Assembly: GCF_043641665.1 (NCBI RefSeq)
Contig: NC_092200.1
Location: 19,799,423 to 19,863,422, forward strand
Length of the DNA stretch: 64,000 nucleotides
Reading direction: 5' to 3'
From: Enoplosus armatus
Taxonomy: Eukaryota; Chordata; Actinopteri; Centrarchiformes; Enoplosidae
Shown here: positions 45,191 to 56,284 of the stretch, one piece after another
How the letters are laid out: every line of letters begins with the position of its first letter
Numbering within the stretch: position 1 is the stretch's first letter
Position numbers and translations under genes: made by a program
The notes under the pieces: generated by a model
Told to the model about the DNA's origin: nothing
Databases searched by the model: none
What the model saw: the letters and a program-made list of their open reading frames with translations, nothing else

Positions 45191-45198
45191 CAAGTAGG

Positions 45199-46729
45199 CA
45201 TTTGACTATTCACAAATACTACAAGTGTGCTTACTGGGACGGACTCTAAGTCCATCCTGGCCTGGGAACACCTTGGGATCACCCAAGAAGAAGGAAGCAG
45301 CTAGGCTCAGCTTACTATCACCATGACCTAGAACAGGACAAATGATTGGTAGAGTTAAAGTTCAATAATGAAAGTCGCTATTGATGTTTTCACTTTCCCT
45401 ATTACCAGCGAATGTCTCTCTTTTCTTGGACCATGTTTTTTCACTGTTTTGGGAAGGTGCTGTGCATAGAAAGTGTTTGGAGAATATTGTTTCCCTGTCC
45501 TCACATACCCTGCAGTTTCCAAATATATTATCACATTGATAGAACCCAGGACAAATACACAAAATATTGTTTGAACCCCTCCACTTTCTTTTTAGCCATT
45601 TTGTCCTTTTCTCCTCATCGATTCTCCCCATTTTCCTCTCACCTCCCATCTATTGCTGCAGGCCTGTGACACAGCCAATTTAAAGGCAACTAAAATATTT
45701 CTATCCCACATTAAGGGCCCGTGCTTCGGATGGGTGACCGCAATGTGGAGTCTTGTTAGTGCCTGACCCTCGGGGAGTCTCGCACAGGTGGGAAACCATC
45801 AAGATGAATCTGTGGCGACAACAGCAACCATATAGCTGCACGCCTGCTTTCAATTTACATCTGCTCCCTGTTACTCTGCAAGCCCGAGAACCTAATGAGC
45901 ACAAACAACTCAGAGGAAAATGAGATAAATGAGGACTATAATTGTGTTTGGAATTGCAATTACTGTTATCACAGCCTTTTGTCGCAGAGATTTAGTGTAT
46001 CCAGATGTGCAAATGGAAAAGACTGCCATTGTTTGAGTGGACTGGATCAACCCTACTCTGAGCTTCCAGCTCTATCGACTTGTAATTACTGATTTTTATT
46101 GACCAACCACAGCTGGGGCTGAGAAATAACCGGTAGTCTCAGACTCTCAGCAGTCCTGAGATGACTCATGTAGCCTCCAGGTAAGTTCACTGACTTGTAA
46201 AGACACTGACCAAGACAATCTCACAGTAGGAGAGAGTCACTACTTTAACATTTTGCTCACCTACCCATAAAAGGTTGAGTCCATGACTAAGAAATTTAAC
46301 CTCAGACTTTGACGTGTCAATGATGAATACTCAATTTAATAACATCCATGAAGTATCTGTGCTGCATATAAAGTGCATTTTTGTCCCTGCACAAAAATAA
46401 TCATATGAAAGTTTTTTTGTTGAAGGGGCAAATTTGACTCAGTTTACTCGTCACAATAAGAACTACTCGTCCTCAACAACCCCTTAAAACCTTTCTTCAT
46501 TTACTCTACCAACCAACTTTAATAACACATTCCAGCATAATGTCTCAAGAAAGCCTGGGGGCAAACGGGAAGGCAATAGCATTTCGCCGTTGAAGAAAAA
46601 AAAACATGGTTACAATGCCTAAATCTGGACAACACCATCGTTGTATTCTAGTACCATTCGTATAAAGCGGACTGTCTAGACATATTGTAACTCCTGTATT
46701 TCCTAACAGCGGTTTTGTAAAAGCTAGGC
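45199..46729. other. no recognised gene
   Basis: About 1.5 kb without recognised repeats. 45,870-46,090 has balanced composition with words such as GGAATTGCAATTACTG and could be conserved non-coding DNA. Confidence 0.35.
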
Positions 46730-48050
46730 AAGGCAAGTTTATTTACACAGCACTATTCAGACACAAGGCAATTCAAAGTGATTTCCAGAGGCATAGAAGA
46801 GCATTGACAATAAGACATTAGGAAAATATTATAATTTAAAAGACAGTAAAAACAAATATTTTCCCTATTCAGGAACTCATTCCACAGGTGGGGAGCATGG
46901 AAACTGAAAGATCCTTCACCTTTCTTGGTGGCCCCAAGACCTGAGGGGTCTCAATGCTGACGTACAAGTAAATCAGTGACGTATTGAGGCCCGAGACCAT
47001 TTAGGGCTTTATAGACAAGGATTTTAAAATCTATCCGTTGACACACGGGAAGCCAGTGCAGTGATTTAAGGACTGGTGTAATGCTCCATTTTCTTGATTT
47101 TAGTGAGGACTCTGGCAGCAGCATTCTGCAGCTGTCGGATTGATTTTATACTACGACCTGTGGAGACACCATTACAATAGTCTGCTGCTCAAAATAAACG
47201 CGTGAACAAGTTTTTCTGTGTCTTGTTTAGACATAAATCTTTTAAGTCTTGCTATGTTTTTAAGATGGTAGTAGGCTGATTTTGTGATTGTACTTACGTG
47301 GCTGTTGAAATTTAGAGTCCATAACTACACCAAGATTTCCGGCTTGATTTGTAGATTTTAGTGTCATCGATTCAAGGTGAGCACTGACTTTTGATCTTTC
47401 TTCATTGGGAACAAACACAATTTTTTTTTTCTGTGTTCAATCGTAGAACATTCTGGCACATCCACTCATTGATTTATACAATGTACGTATTCATGGTGGC
47501 GCAGTGGTTAGCACTGTGGCTCGGGAGGTAGAGCAGCATAGAGCGGGTTGGGGGTTTGATACCCCTGTCATGTCGAAATCAAGTCATTGAGCAAGACACT
47601 AAACCCTGGAGTATAAGTGGGAGAATATAGATGTTGAATTGAAGAGGCCCCAGAATGGACCCTTCAGGAACTCCACGTGATGTTTGTTCACTCAGATTCA
47701 TAATTACCAATTGACACAAAGTAGTCCCTATCATGTAAATATGATCTGAACCAATTTAGCATTGTGCCAGAAAGTCCCACCCACTTTTCTTGTCTGTCGA
47801 GCAGTAACTTATAGTCAACCGTGTCAAATGCAGCACTGACATCCTGCAATACCAACAACGAAATTTTTGATGTGTCACTGCTCAGATGAATGTTGTTTAA
47901 ATCTCAGTGCTGTGGTATGGTCGAAATCTGGACTGAAAAGCATTTTAAAAAATTGTTTTGCACCAAGAAGGCGTTCAATTGCTGAAAAACAACCTTTTCA
48001 ATGATCCTTCCTAAAAAAGGTAGGTTTGATATGGGCCTGTTGTCATTGAG
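46730..48050 (-). pseudogene. L2/CR1-like LINE, 3' half, decayed
   Basis: Reading the minus strand from 48,040: NRPISNLPFLGRIIEKVVFQ and QLNAFLVQNN (RT block 1). The region where the later RT blocks should lie (VGLSGT, 'CGVPQGS', LGVV..) is partly recognisable at nucleotide level over 47,930-47,280. The C-terminal 'ITPVL.SLHWLP', RIDFKIL, GLGPQYV and PHLWNEF pieces lie between 47,100 and 46,870. The 3' tail is AAGGCAAGTTTATTTACACA in reverse at 46,730-46,750. Stops and frameshifts are many. A SINE sits inside at 47,491-47,615. Confidence 0.75.
47491..47615 (+). mobile_element. tRNA-derived SINE inserted in the LINE
   Basis: The tRNA-like promoter has an A box, TGGCGCAGTGG (47,497-47,507, a perfect TRGYNNAGYGG match), and a B box, GGTTTGATACC (47,553-47,563, one mismatch to GGTTCRANNCC), about 46 bp apart. 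It is followed by CATTGAGCAAGACACTAAAC, the family body also seen reversed at 27.7 kb. The LINE sequence resumes on both sides, with some LINE sequence missing at the junction. Confidence 0.65.
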
Positions 48051-48539
48051 ACACAGGGTCTCATTCTCAAGCGAGACCTGGTCAACAACACAACACAAAG
48101 TTACAGACAGACAGGACATTCAATACAGAGACAGAAATGAAACAAATCATAAAAGTGCACAAGTGCCAAAGAAGTATTTTTCTTAAAACTAAATTTAAAA
48201 CTATGTGTAAGAGCAAACCCCCCACAGATGCTCTCTTAAGATTTCGTAAGCGTAGTTCAAAATGCCCAAGGGAATCATACTGGACAGTTTCAATCCCTGC
48301 TTTAGCACGTTCCAAGTTGAGGGGGAAGAAGGCTTTTTTACCAAAATTTTACAAAATAATAAGTAAAGTCATGGCAAAACTTGGTGGACAGCATCAGGAG
48401 GGACTGATGCTGAGGGATTTGTCAGTCTATGTCAGTAAATGACAGTAAATAAGGCGCGCTCATGTTGTCATTTTTATTAATAATCTCAGTGAAAAAAGCT
48501 AGACGTGTACTGATTATTATTATTATTAAAGGAAACTAC
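48051..48539. other. unassigned
   Basis: Between the LINE and the L1. A 101-codon plus frame (48,137-48,442) is Lys-rich with no motif; this may be diverged L1 5' sequence. Confidence 0.3.
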
Positions 48540-49063
48540 AGCTTGTGGTTATGGAGAACCGCAATAACAATGATGGCAGATTTGCGTTGCTCTCGAAACT
48601 TTTGTTGTTTTTGTTGAAAACGTTACAGCCCTCCATCAGTACGACTTCGTCACGTTATCCAGACCCTCATTACATCGCTGCAGGCAACTATAATGCCACA
48701 GTCTCCTCAGAGTTTGAGAGGTCTACTGGATCACAAGACACAGTTCCTCTCTCATCTTTAGCTCTAACATCCTATTTAGTTGACCTGAACTTCGTGGATC
48801 TCTGGCGCATTTGTAATGACAAAGCAAAAAAGCCTACTATTTTCATTCTGGTCGCCATGGCACCTCATCCAGGATTGAATATATATTTGTTAGCCCATTT
48901 CTTATAAATAATATATATCATATTAATATACTCCCTGGCTGAGTTTATTTTACATAGAACTAAACAGAGACATTATTATGATGGGGACCCCTTCGATTAA
49001 AACAAAATGAATCAAAAGCAGTGATTAATGCTATTCGTACAACAGAGGGTGTGGTGTGGTTAC
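48540..49063 (+). pseudogene. L1 LINE: endonuclease part
   Basis: The plus strand reads IAAGNYNATVSSEFERSTGS and, further on, YLVDLNFVDLWRICN. This is the end of the apurinic-like endonuclease domain in fish L1 elements ('GGDFN....LDRS..........NLVDIWR'). After 48,905 the frame breaks. L1 sequence continues into the hAT insertion at 49,064 and resumes at 49,767. Confidence 0.65.
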
Positions 49064-49381
49064 TAGGGGTGGGCGTATCGATCTAAATATCGACAGTATC
49101 GATACCAAGGTGAGTATTGGTATCGGATCAATACTAGCGTGATGAGATCGATACTGCAGTTTCTCTTCTGTCGTCCAGCAATTTCCTCGAATTTCCTCAG
49201 AGCGCCGCTTCCCTGTGCAAACAGCGCACCCCTCTCTCTCTCTCTCTCTCTCTCTATCTGTCTCTCTCTCTGCTGCTCAGTGCTCACTCAGGCACACTTA
49301 GCCCCTCCCCCTCCCTGGCTGCTCTGCCAGAGAGCGGAGAGTCAGAGAGCAGCTGGACGCAATGGCAGAGAGAAAGCGGAG

Positions 49382-49501
49382 CGCGTGTGGACTTTTTTTA
49401 CTACAGCGGAAAAGGACACTGCCAAATGTAATGTGTGCAATAAAGTGATACGCCACTGTGGTAACACAACAAACTTACACAAACACATAAAAGCAGCTCA
49501 C
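49382..49501 (+). pseudogene. BED zinc-finger remnant of hAT transposase
   Basis: An open frame reads RVWTFFTTAEKDTAKCNVCN, then KVIRHCGNTTNLHKHIKAAH. The finger has the Cys-x2-Cys pair (CNVC) and the His-x4-His pair (HIKAAH) of BED domains, with the aromatic WTFF lead. In hAT transposases this N-terminal finger binds the subterminal repeats. The natural start is probably the ATG in CAATGGCAGAG near 49,361; it is out of frame with VWTFF by one base, so there is likely a small frameshift. The frame runs on to 49,645 and stops inside the palindrome. Confidence 0.8.
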
Positions 49502-49622
49502 CCTCGAAAGAGCTCCGAGCTGCAAGTCAAGTTGAGGAAGGAGGAGGGGGGGGGAGGATCCCCAAGCCAGACCCCCGACACAGAGACAGAGCTCCCTGGC
49601 AGAGGCTTTTCACTGAAATTTC

Positions 49623-49675
49623 ACTTTTTACTTGAAATGTCATGATCATTGATCATGACATTTCAAGTAAAAAGT
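49623..49675. repeat. 53-bp near-perfect palindrome (fold-back)
   Basis: Two 26-bp arms, 49,623-49,648 and 49,650-49,675, are exact reverse complements around a single T. The left arm is the end of the transposase-derived sequence, and the right arm abuts the GTATCG-rich right end. Confidence 0.97.
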
Positions 49676-49766
49676 ATCGGTATCGGTATCGGCGATACTA
49701 GCCCTGTATTTACTTGGTATCGGATCGATACCAAAATTCCCAGTATCGCCCACCCCTAGTGGTTAC

Positions 49767-49935
49767 TGACCCCAGCACAATCAATAATGCTTTCAGGAAA
49801 ATGTAGTCTCGATAGTCCTCTCAGGTAGGACAGCAGATATTTGGCTCAATAAATTTTGCCATTGAACAGGAAATGCACTCATTATGATTTCACTTAAGAA
49901 AGGTAAATATCTACTTGAAAGCTCAAGTTATCGCT
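49767..49935 (+). pseudogene. L1 LINE: segment before reverse transcriptase
   Basis: In pieces the plus strand reads TDPSTINNAFRKM and, after a frame change, ISLKKGKYLLESSSYRSI. These match the fish L1 linker ('ITDP..IN.AF..FY..LY') and RT block 1 ('LI.K.GKD....SYRPISL'). It is cut by the repeat that starts at 49,936. Confidence 0.6.
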
Positions 49936-50240
49936 CAATCACAACAAAAGTTATCTCATGACACTTTACATATAGAGCAGGTCTAGACCATACTCTTTAT
50001 TAATGTTATTACAGAGACCCAACAGTTCCCACCATGAGCGAGCACTTTGGCGACAGTGGCAAGGAAAAACTTCCTTTTACAAGGCAGAAACCTCGACAAA
50101 GATAGAGAGAGAGACACAGACAGAAAGAGATGCACAGCATCAACAGTAATAACAATAACAACTATAATGATAATAATAGAAATATGACTAATAATAATAA
50201 TTGTAGTGGTGGGAGTCAAGCAGGCCCATGGCTGCAGGCG
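49936..50240 (+). repeat. dispersed repeat inserted in the L1, copy B
   Basis: CAATCACAACAAAAGTTATC, CACTTTACATATAGAGCAGG, GACCCAACAGTTCCCACCAT, CTTTGGCGACAGTGGCAAGG and a GA-rich, then AAT-rich end. It is the same family as 16,726-16,960, here with the GCGACAGTGGCAAGG block that copy A lacks. It interrupts RT block 1 of the L1. Confidence 0.7.
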
Positions 50241-50960
50241 GTGCATGCATTAATGGGACATGAATGTGTACAGATGGAGAGGCTGATGTGTGGAGATGTG
50301 GAGCTTTATGCCACGGGTCACTCACATGGAGTTGGTAATTGGGAAATGGGATTAGGATTTGGGCCGATTTTCATCTCCATGATTCAACTGTTATACGGCA
50401 TCAGTTCTCACAAGAACCTGTCAATCAAAAGCTTTTCAGTTACATAGAGGAACTAGTTGGGGTTGTCCTCTTTCCCCTCTCCTCTTTGCCTTATCTCTCA
50501 AACCCCTGGCTCAGGCCATTAGAGAAAGTGACATAGTATCTCCTATAACCATAGATCAGTCTACACATTATCTTTCAGTATATGCAGATGACTGCCTTCT
50601 TCTTATATCTAATTTTCGGATATACTAACACAAGTCCTAAAACAATTTATTCTATTTAGAGAGATGGCAGGATACAAAATCAGCTGGGCAAAATCTGCTC
50701 GTCTTCCATTGAATATGGCTGCAAAAAATAACAATTTGACCGCTGACATCCCTATTTCTACATCCTTTACGTACCTTGGCATAGATCCTAGTCTTAATAG
50801 AATAGTTCAAGAAAACGTTGTGGGCATGAAAAAGGAAATTATGGATGACCTGAAGAAATGGGGCTCTCTTTATTTGTTGTTTCTTTACAAGAGTTACAAC
50901 TGGTGCATCAGTGTACCTACGTACGTTAGTATGTGGGTGTGGTCTGACTCATGAGTACTG
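50241..50960 (+). pseudogene. L1 LINE: reverse transcriptase core
   Basis: Fragments in order are FGPIFISMIQLLYGISSHKN then LSIKSFSVT. After a frameshift come CPLSPLLFAL-type sequence and HYLSVYADDCLLLIS, which carries the catalytic ADD (about 50,571-50,616). Next come MAGYKISWAKSARLPLNMAA and ISTSFTYLGIDP. These are the L1-clade RT blocks, with the 'GY.INW.KS..LPL' and 'F.YLGI' segments that follow the active site. At least two frameshifts are present. Confidence 0.75.
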
Positions 50961-52000
50961 AGTACTAATGTAATAATGTAGTAATGACTACTGAGTACAT
51001 CAACATGTCACACGGGTGTCAGCTGGTGTGATCCCATCGCAAGATGGTCTCTGGTTCTTTATGATCCCTCTAGCACTGCCACTTAAATTTATTGCAGAAA
51101 TGCATTCCCTCATATCTAAGTTCATCTAAGGAGGTAAGTGTACAAGAATCAAACTTACAACCTTACAAGGAAGCAAACTCACTGGAGGCTTGGCTGTCCC
51201 GAACTTTAATTTTTACTACTGTTATTTTCAAATGACATCATTGTGAGGGCCCTTGACAGTCTACAGAGGCACCACATGAATAACTATCACTTTCAATCAG
51301 GCAGCCTTAAATGTTTTCCCCATGGTCACACAAAGGTGTTACCATTTTCAGTGGTATTTTTAATAATACTGGACTTCATTCCAAGATATTAGGGAGGGAT
51401 ATGATTCACTGGGCACCTCTTACTTTCTTGACTTGAGGCCGAGATCAGCAATGAAGGCTCATGGGGTCTCCTGGAATGGGCTCTTGCCTATGGAGGAGTG
51501 GAATGGTCCTGGACAGGGTTCTCGAGGGACAGTAACATATATGTTTAACTCTCTACTTCATTAAAATACTGGCAGTTGAAAGGGTATGGGACTCAGCAGC
51601 GACGGTCTGGAACCAGATTGGGAGACAGTACGATCCAATTTGAGCAGCACCTCTAAAAAATCTTGCACATCAACTAATACACTTCAAGATGATTCACAGG
51701 GCATATGCTACACCTATCAAATGTTTTAAAATGGAACTGTATTCACTGCCAGGATCGGATGCCAGGCACAACAATGCGTATGTTTTGGGAATGAAGAGAT
51801 TTTTGGACCCATGTTTTGTCTACGATGTCAGAGTTACTAGGATCCACAATCGTACCCAGTCCCGGCCTTTGTCTGCTTAATGGCGACTTGTTTTTATCTC
51901 TCACCTTAAATCAGTATCCTGTTAATGAACCAAGTATATGAGCAAAGGACCACATGAGGAATGCTGGGTTTGTCTGTCTCTCAACGGATAAGCTTTTACA
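50961..52000 (+). pseudogene. L1 LINE: C-terminal region
   Basis: The plus strand shows RIKLTTLQGSKLTGGLAVPN near 51,140-51,200 and IHRAYATPIKCFKMEL near 51,690-51,740. Both are typical of the fish L1 C-terminus ('PRI....LQ....GGLA.P....YY' and 'HR.Y.TP.......'). A cysteine motif is not evident. The 3' end is not sharply defined; I place it near 52,000. Confidence 0.55.
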
Positions 52001-54100
52001 TAACAATAAGCGAACCACACAGACCAATCTGGTGTGTGCTTATTATAAAGGCACAAGTGGCTGTTTCTTTCCCATTGATAATTAACTTACTAAAGATACA
52101 GCCCTATTTACATAGCATCTTGTAAATGTACCACAGTAACAAAATGTTGTGCAAATGTTCAGCAAACAGTCTCTGCGACAACAGGGAGCTGATTTCCTGC
52201 CCTGCTTTCAGGCTCAAGTGTGTCACTAGCCCTCATTCCACATTTGTTTTGTTTTTTTGCCATGTGTTAAAAGAGCTGTACGTGGCAGAGAAGTAAGCCT
52301 GGCTGCCAATTTGATCCAGTGGCCAACCCCAGTATTGCTCAGGGACAGAGACACTACATGCAAGCTGAGAATTCATACAAGGGCTTTGAGCTCCTATATA
52401 GCAATGATTTGTGTTAGCATGCAACAGCTACATTCGCCATGGCATTCTGATAGATGGCTTAATGGCTTATGACACATTTAAGAGCTAAAAGTTACATACC
52501 CTATGTAATAAATGACAGGAGGCCTATAAATCTATGCCAAAATACCATGTCAGCCTGCAGACAAATCCCCTGCCTGGTCTTGGCCATCTTCTTTCCTCTG
52601 TAAAACAACACCGCGGTCATGCAGTCACCCGTGACAGAGGCCAGGCACTTGTGAATCCCGTTATCCCTAACCCTACTATCAACGTGTCGTTAGTGACTGA
52701 ATTTGAAATGAGACCGTCTCCTGAATATGGTCTTGCTCTCTGAGTTGCAGTGACCACCACTGCTCCCCTCGCAAACAACTGCTCTTTTGTGTTCATTATT
52801 TTATTTCACATTTTATTTATGTATTTGGTAAGCTCAAGAGACATGCTGATGGGTGTCGCCCTGCTGTAACAGGGCATGGTGGAGGCTAAAAAGTACATTA
52901 AAAAAAAGTACTTTTTTTTTTTTCTTTTTAAATATGATGTATTGTGTGTCAAATAAAAACTGACATTTTCCTGATCCACAATGTTGGAGCTTAAATGGCA
53001 TTTTTAACCAAGTTAATGTAAGAATTATTGATGTTGCAGACATCCCACAATAAAATCAGATCATATTGTAATCCTACCTTACAATTATCTCCATGCAAAT
53101 CTCAAAGTTTATAAGACAGTTGTGCACGTGTCATACTTTGTTTCTTGTAAGCAGGCTCGACTAATGTAATGCTAATAAATAAATTCAATAATGTGGTGGC
53201 CAATAAGACACTAAAACACTGCCCCCTCCCTCTAAGCCCAACATTTGCTCTAGGGCCCTACTTTCTTCATAGGGACTAAAGTCATCCTTAAAAATGGGCT
53301 CAGAAAATTTACTGGTGACACAGTACATTGATCCCTGATTTGATTTGATTGGAAAATTGCTCGATTACAAAAGCAAGCGCGCAAACAAAGTCAGGTTGCT
53401 CTCCTCTGCGTTGCTTTGCTAGTGAATTGCTCCATAATAGGGTTTTTTTGGGGGGGGGGGTTTGTTGCAAATTCAGGTGATGATGAGGAGCCAATTTGTT
53501 CTCCATCAGCTAGCTCTTCAGAGTTGTACACCTTGATATTGAATTAAAATGCATTGTAGGTGGTGGTTATATTTTCCCCCATGGCCCCAAATGGGGCAGA
53601 GGTAGCCCCAATTATATACTGTACATGTCCCCAAAAGCCCCCCTGTAATAGTAATTTCATCTTTAAACTTTCATTTCTTCTTCTTTTCCTCCTTTAACCC
53701 TAAATTCTGGTTGTTTTAAAAATGAAAAGCATGGCATACACCAGAATGAAAACTCATATCACATAGTGAGATTTGAGTCCTTGTATCATGTTTGAACATA
53801 ATGCATGCAATTCGATTACAAAAAATAAAATCAAAATATAAAGCAAGCGCAACAAAAATATTGTTGACATCCACAGTACAGGCCTTTGTGTTCCTGACTA
53901 GAGTCCACCAAAGTACCCACACACCCTGCCAAGAGCTGACCCATATCATTAAGGCGGCACCGGGAGGAAGGGGATTCTCCAGAGATCACAAACCCTCTCT
54001 GAAGCTGCAGGGAGGGTCGGCCATCCAACTCCACTAACAGGGTGCCAGAGAGGACCTTTCTGGGTTTTTAATAGAGAGCCCCCTTTACTCTGTGCGCGCA
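52001..54100. other. no recognised gene
   Basis: About 2.1 kb without recognised elements. It contains short A/T runs near 52,905-52,930 and a G run at 53,450-53,460. Composition is fairly even and repeat-poor. Confidence 0.4.
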
Positions 54101-54122
54101 CACACTCACACACACACACGAC
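54101..54122. repeat. (CA)n tract
   Basis: A short CA run with interruptions. Confidence 0.85.
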
Positions 54123-54284
54123 ACACCTCCATGATGAAAGCTTTTTGGGAGAATGTTTCATCTCAGTGTGCCTTCAGTGAGGTAGGAAGAACAGGAGTAC
54201 AAGTTTGAAGATATCTTTATGTGTGAGGTCTGTGTGAAGTGTGTATGTGTGTGCGTGTCTGTACTTAAATGTGAAGTGTTTGTA

Positions 54285-54285
54285 G

Positions 54286-54326
<41 letters not shown>

Positions 54327-54327
54327 G
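54285..54327. repeat. (GT)n microsatellite
   Basis: About twenty GT units with one TT interruption near 54,301. Confidence 0.93.
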
Positions 54328-54473
54328 CGCCTGATGGGCCCTGAGCTAGCTCCTTACCAGAGTATGAGTTTCACACGCATTTCATTTCCTGCAGTCAGCA
54401 TCAATTCAAACCCTCCAAGGAATTAACTCTATCTACCTGCTTGTCGTTTTCTCCTGTCGCTCCAGGTGCACCT

Positions 54474-54476
<3 letters not shown>

Positions 54477-54520
<44 letters not shown>

Positions 54521-54567
54521 AGACACATCGCACACACACACATCGCACACACACACATACACACATA
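54477..54567. repeat. (CA)n microsatellite with a 16-bp minisatellite-like end
   Basis: A long CA run followed by two copies of a CACATCGCACACACA unit at 54,525-54,555. Confidence 0.93.
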
Positions 54568-56284
54568 TTCCTTTGAAGGTTTTCAGTCTCCTCAGTCAGT
54601 CTGCAGGGAAGATAAGACTGGAGCGCTGGAGAAAAGAGAAGTCAAAGTGATGGATGGCGTGCAGAGCTGCCACACAACGCCATACCATTAATGCGTTATT
54701 GATTAATGTCTGTCACTGGCCTCCCACTACATAAATGCCCGCACACACGTTCCTGCCCAGCACTGCATCTCCATGCTATCATTAGAAACTGACACTAATT
54801 TGCCCCTGAGGGGTTACGCGAGACGTGGCGTTAAAAATAGTTCCACCAAACGTAGGAGTTTGGAGGCTGGTGTCAGTATTTGCAAGTTGAAGCTGCTGAT
54901 ACAGCTGAAAATACCAGTGACTATTTTGCAGCATTATCTAGTATTTTTGTGATGCAGTGTGGCCGTGACAATTGGTCGGTCACTGTCCAACAAATCCAGT
55001 CAGAGTAAAATACTGTATCTCTGCAACTACTTGGCCATGAAATCTGGAGTGGATAATTATGGTCCCCAGGGCAGACATACGCTATTATATGCGACAAACA
55101 AAGATTTTACACAGATTTTTATGAGCCGTTTGGAAGGTGAGTACAGTTTTGGGGCAGGCAACAATGGAATGAGTGTCTAAAAGTGAAGTTTTAAATGTCA
55201 TCATCATTAAATCAATAGAAGAGTCCCACTTGCACAAGGACTGGAACAGAATAAGGCAGAGAGAGCGCTGACCAGGGACGCAACCAGCTCCCACCCATCT
55301 AAGCAGCTTTCCAGCTGTCTGTCGGCTCCATTCTGTCAAATCAATCATTTCTGAGCTTTTTTAAAAATCCGAATCCGTTACTTGGAAATGTAGTTAAACT
55401 TGGCGTGGACTCCCAACACTGTGCAAACAAGCTACAGTTTACATGAACAAATGGATAACATAGGCGATGGGCACAGCAAGAAAGCAAAAACCAAAGCCAA
55501 GAACATGCCCCAAAGCGGGGGAAGGGGGGAATCCAGTGGAAACAAACAGGTACAGTTAAGATCTTGTGGTGCAAAAAGCTGAAAAAGGAAACCGTTTGTT
55601 TCTTCAAACACCGCTGGTAGGTCCAAATGACCCCTTGACCAACACTTTGGTCCAGTGTCTCAAAAACTACCAGCTGGCTAAAATGACAGCACTGGCCGTC
55701 ACGTCCCACCTCCTACCAACAGTCATTGATGGTCTCTTTCAACCATGATAGGATTTTTTCTTCTTTTTTTTTTCTAGCCTTAACCAAGTAGTTTGAGAGT
55801 CGCTTAAACTTAACCAAAATCATAACTACAACAGCAGCAGGCCAGAAAACACCCAAATGAATTATTCTGGAAGACAATACCGGTAACACTTGACAATACT
55901 GGTGCAGGATTCATTGGTTTATACATGAATATTAATAACCCTCGCACGAATCATGACAATTTAACATCACAGATTCATGTTCAATGCCTAAAGCAGATGA
56001 GTGATACATAAATGTGTATATTTGACCTTGGGAATAGTAGTAGTATAGGGGCCAATATGCTATATCTGCTATGTTTGACCAATTTTCTATTAGCAGCTTA
56101 TGGTAATTGTTACTGTGAGTGAATATATCAATGACCAAAGGTAAAATGCCAGACCTCTGCGACTGACCAATGAGAGCCAGAGCAGCATTAACCGGAGTAA
56201 AGTGCATATACTGACCCTGTTGGATCCATTTACTAGGCTCAGTAGGCCTGACATGCACAAGTCTTGTCGACATTGACACCGAAA
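54568..56284. other. no recognised gene
   Basis: No coding region or transposon is recognised. 54,670-54,850 (with CCATTAATGCGTTATTGATT, TATCATTAGAAACTGACACT and AATTTGCCCC) is a candidate conserved non-coding stretch. Confidence 0.35.

Larger units (their letters stand above)
49064..49758 (+). mobile_element. hAT-derived non-autonomous element inserted in the L1
   Basis: A 695-bp element flanked by a perfect 8-bp duplication, GTGGTTAC (49,056-49,063 and 49,759-49,766), the hAT hallmark. The ends are inverted: TAGGGGTGGGCG at 49,064-49,075 and CGCCCACCCCTA at 49,747-49,758. Both subterminal regions are dense in GTATCG/CGATAC words, the usual transposase-binding-type repeats. Inside remain a CT microsatellite, one BED zinc finger of the former transposase, and a 53-bp palindrome at the junction with the right end. 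The RNase H-like catalytic domain is gone, so movement would need a helper. Confidence 0.95.

Noticed and set aside
47491..47615. Functional tRNA gene
   Set aside because: The A and B boxes are present, but no acceptor-stem pairing or anticodon arm can be drawn, and the body continues as a SINE.
49139..49380. N-terminal half of the frame containing the BED finger as real protein
   Set aside because: It reads through a CT microsatellite (poly Leu-Ser) and hAT subterminal repeats; only the part from about 49,382 is transposase-derived.
54477..54567. CRISPR-like or regulatory repeat array
   Set aside because: It is a CA microsatellite with a CACATCG variant unit, in a vertebrate genome.
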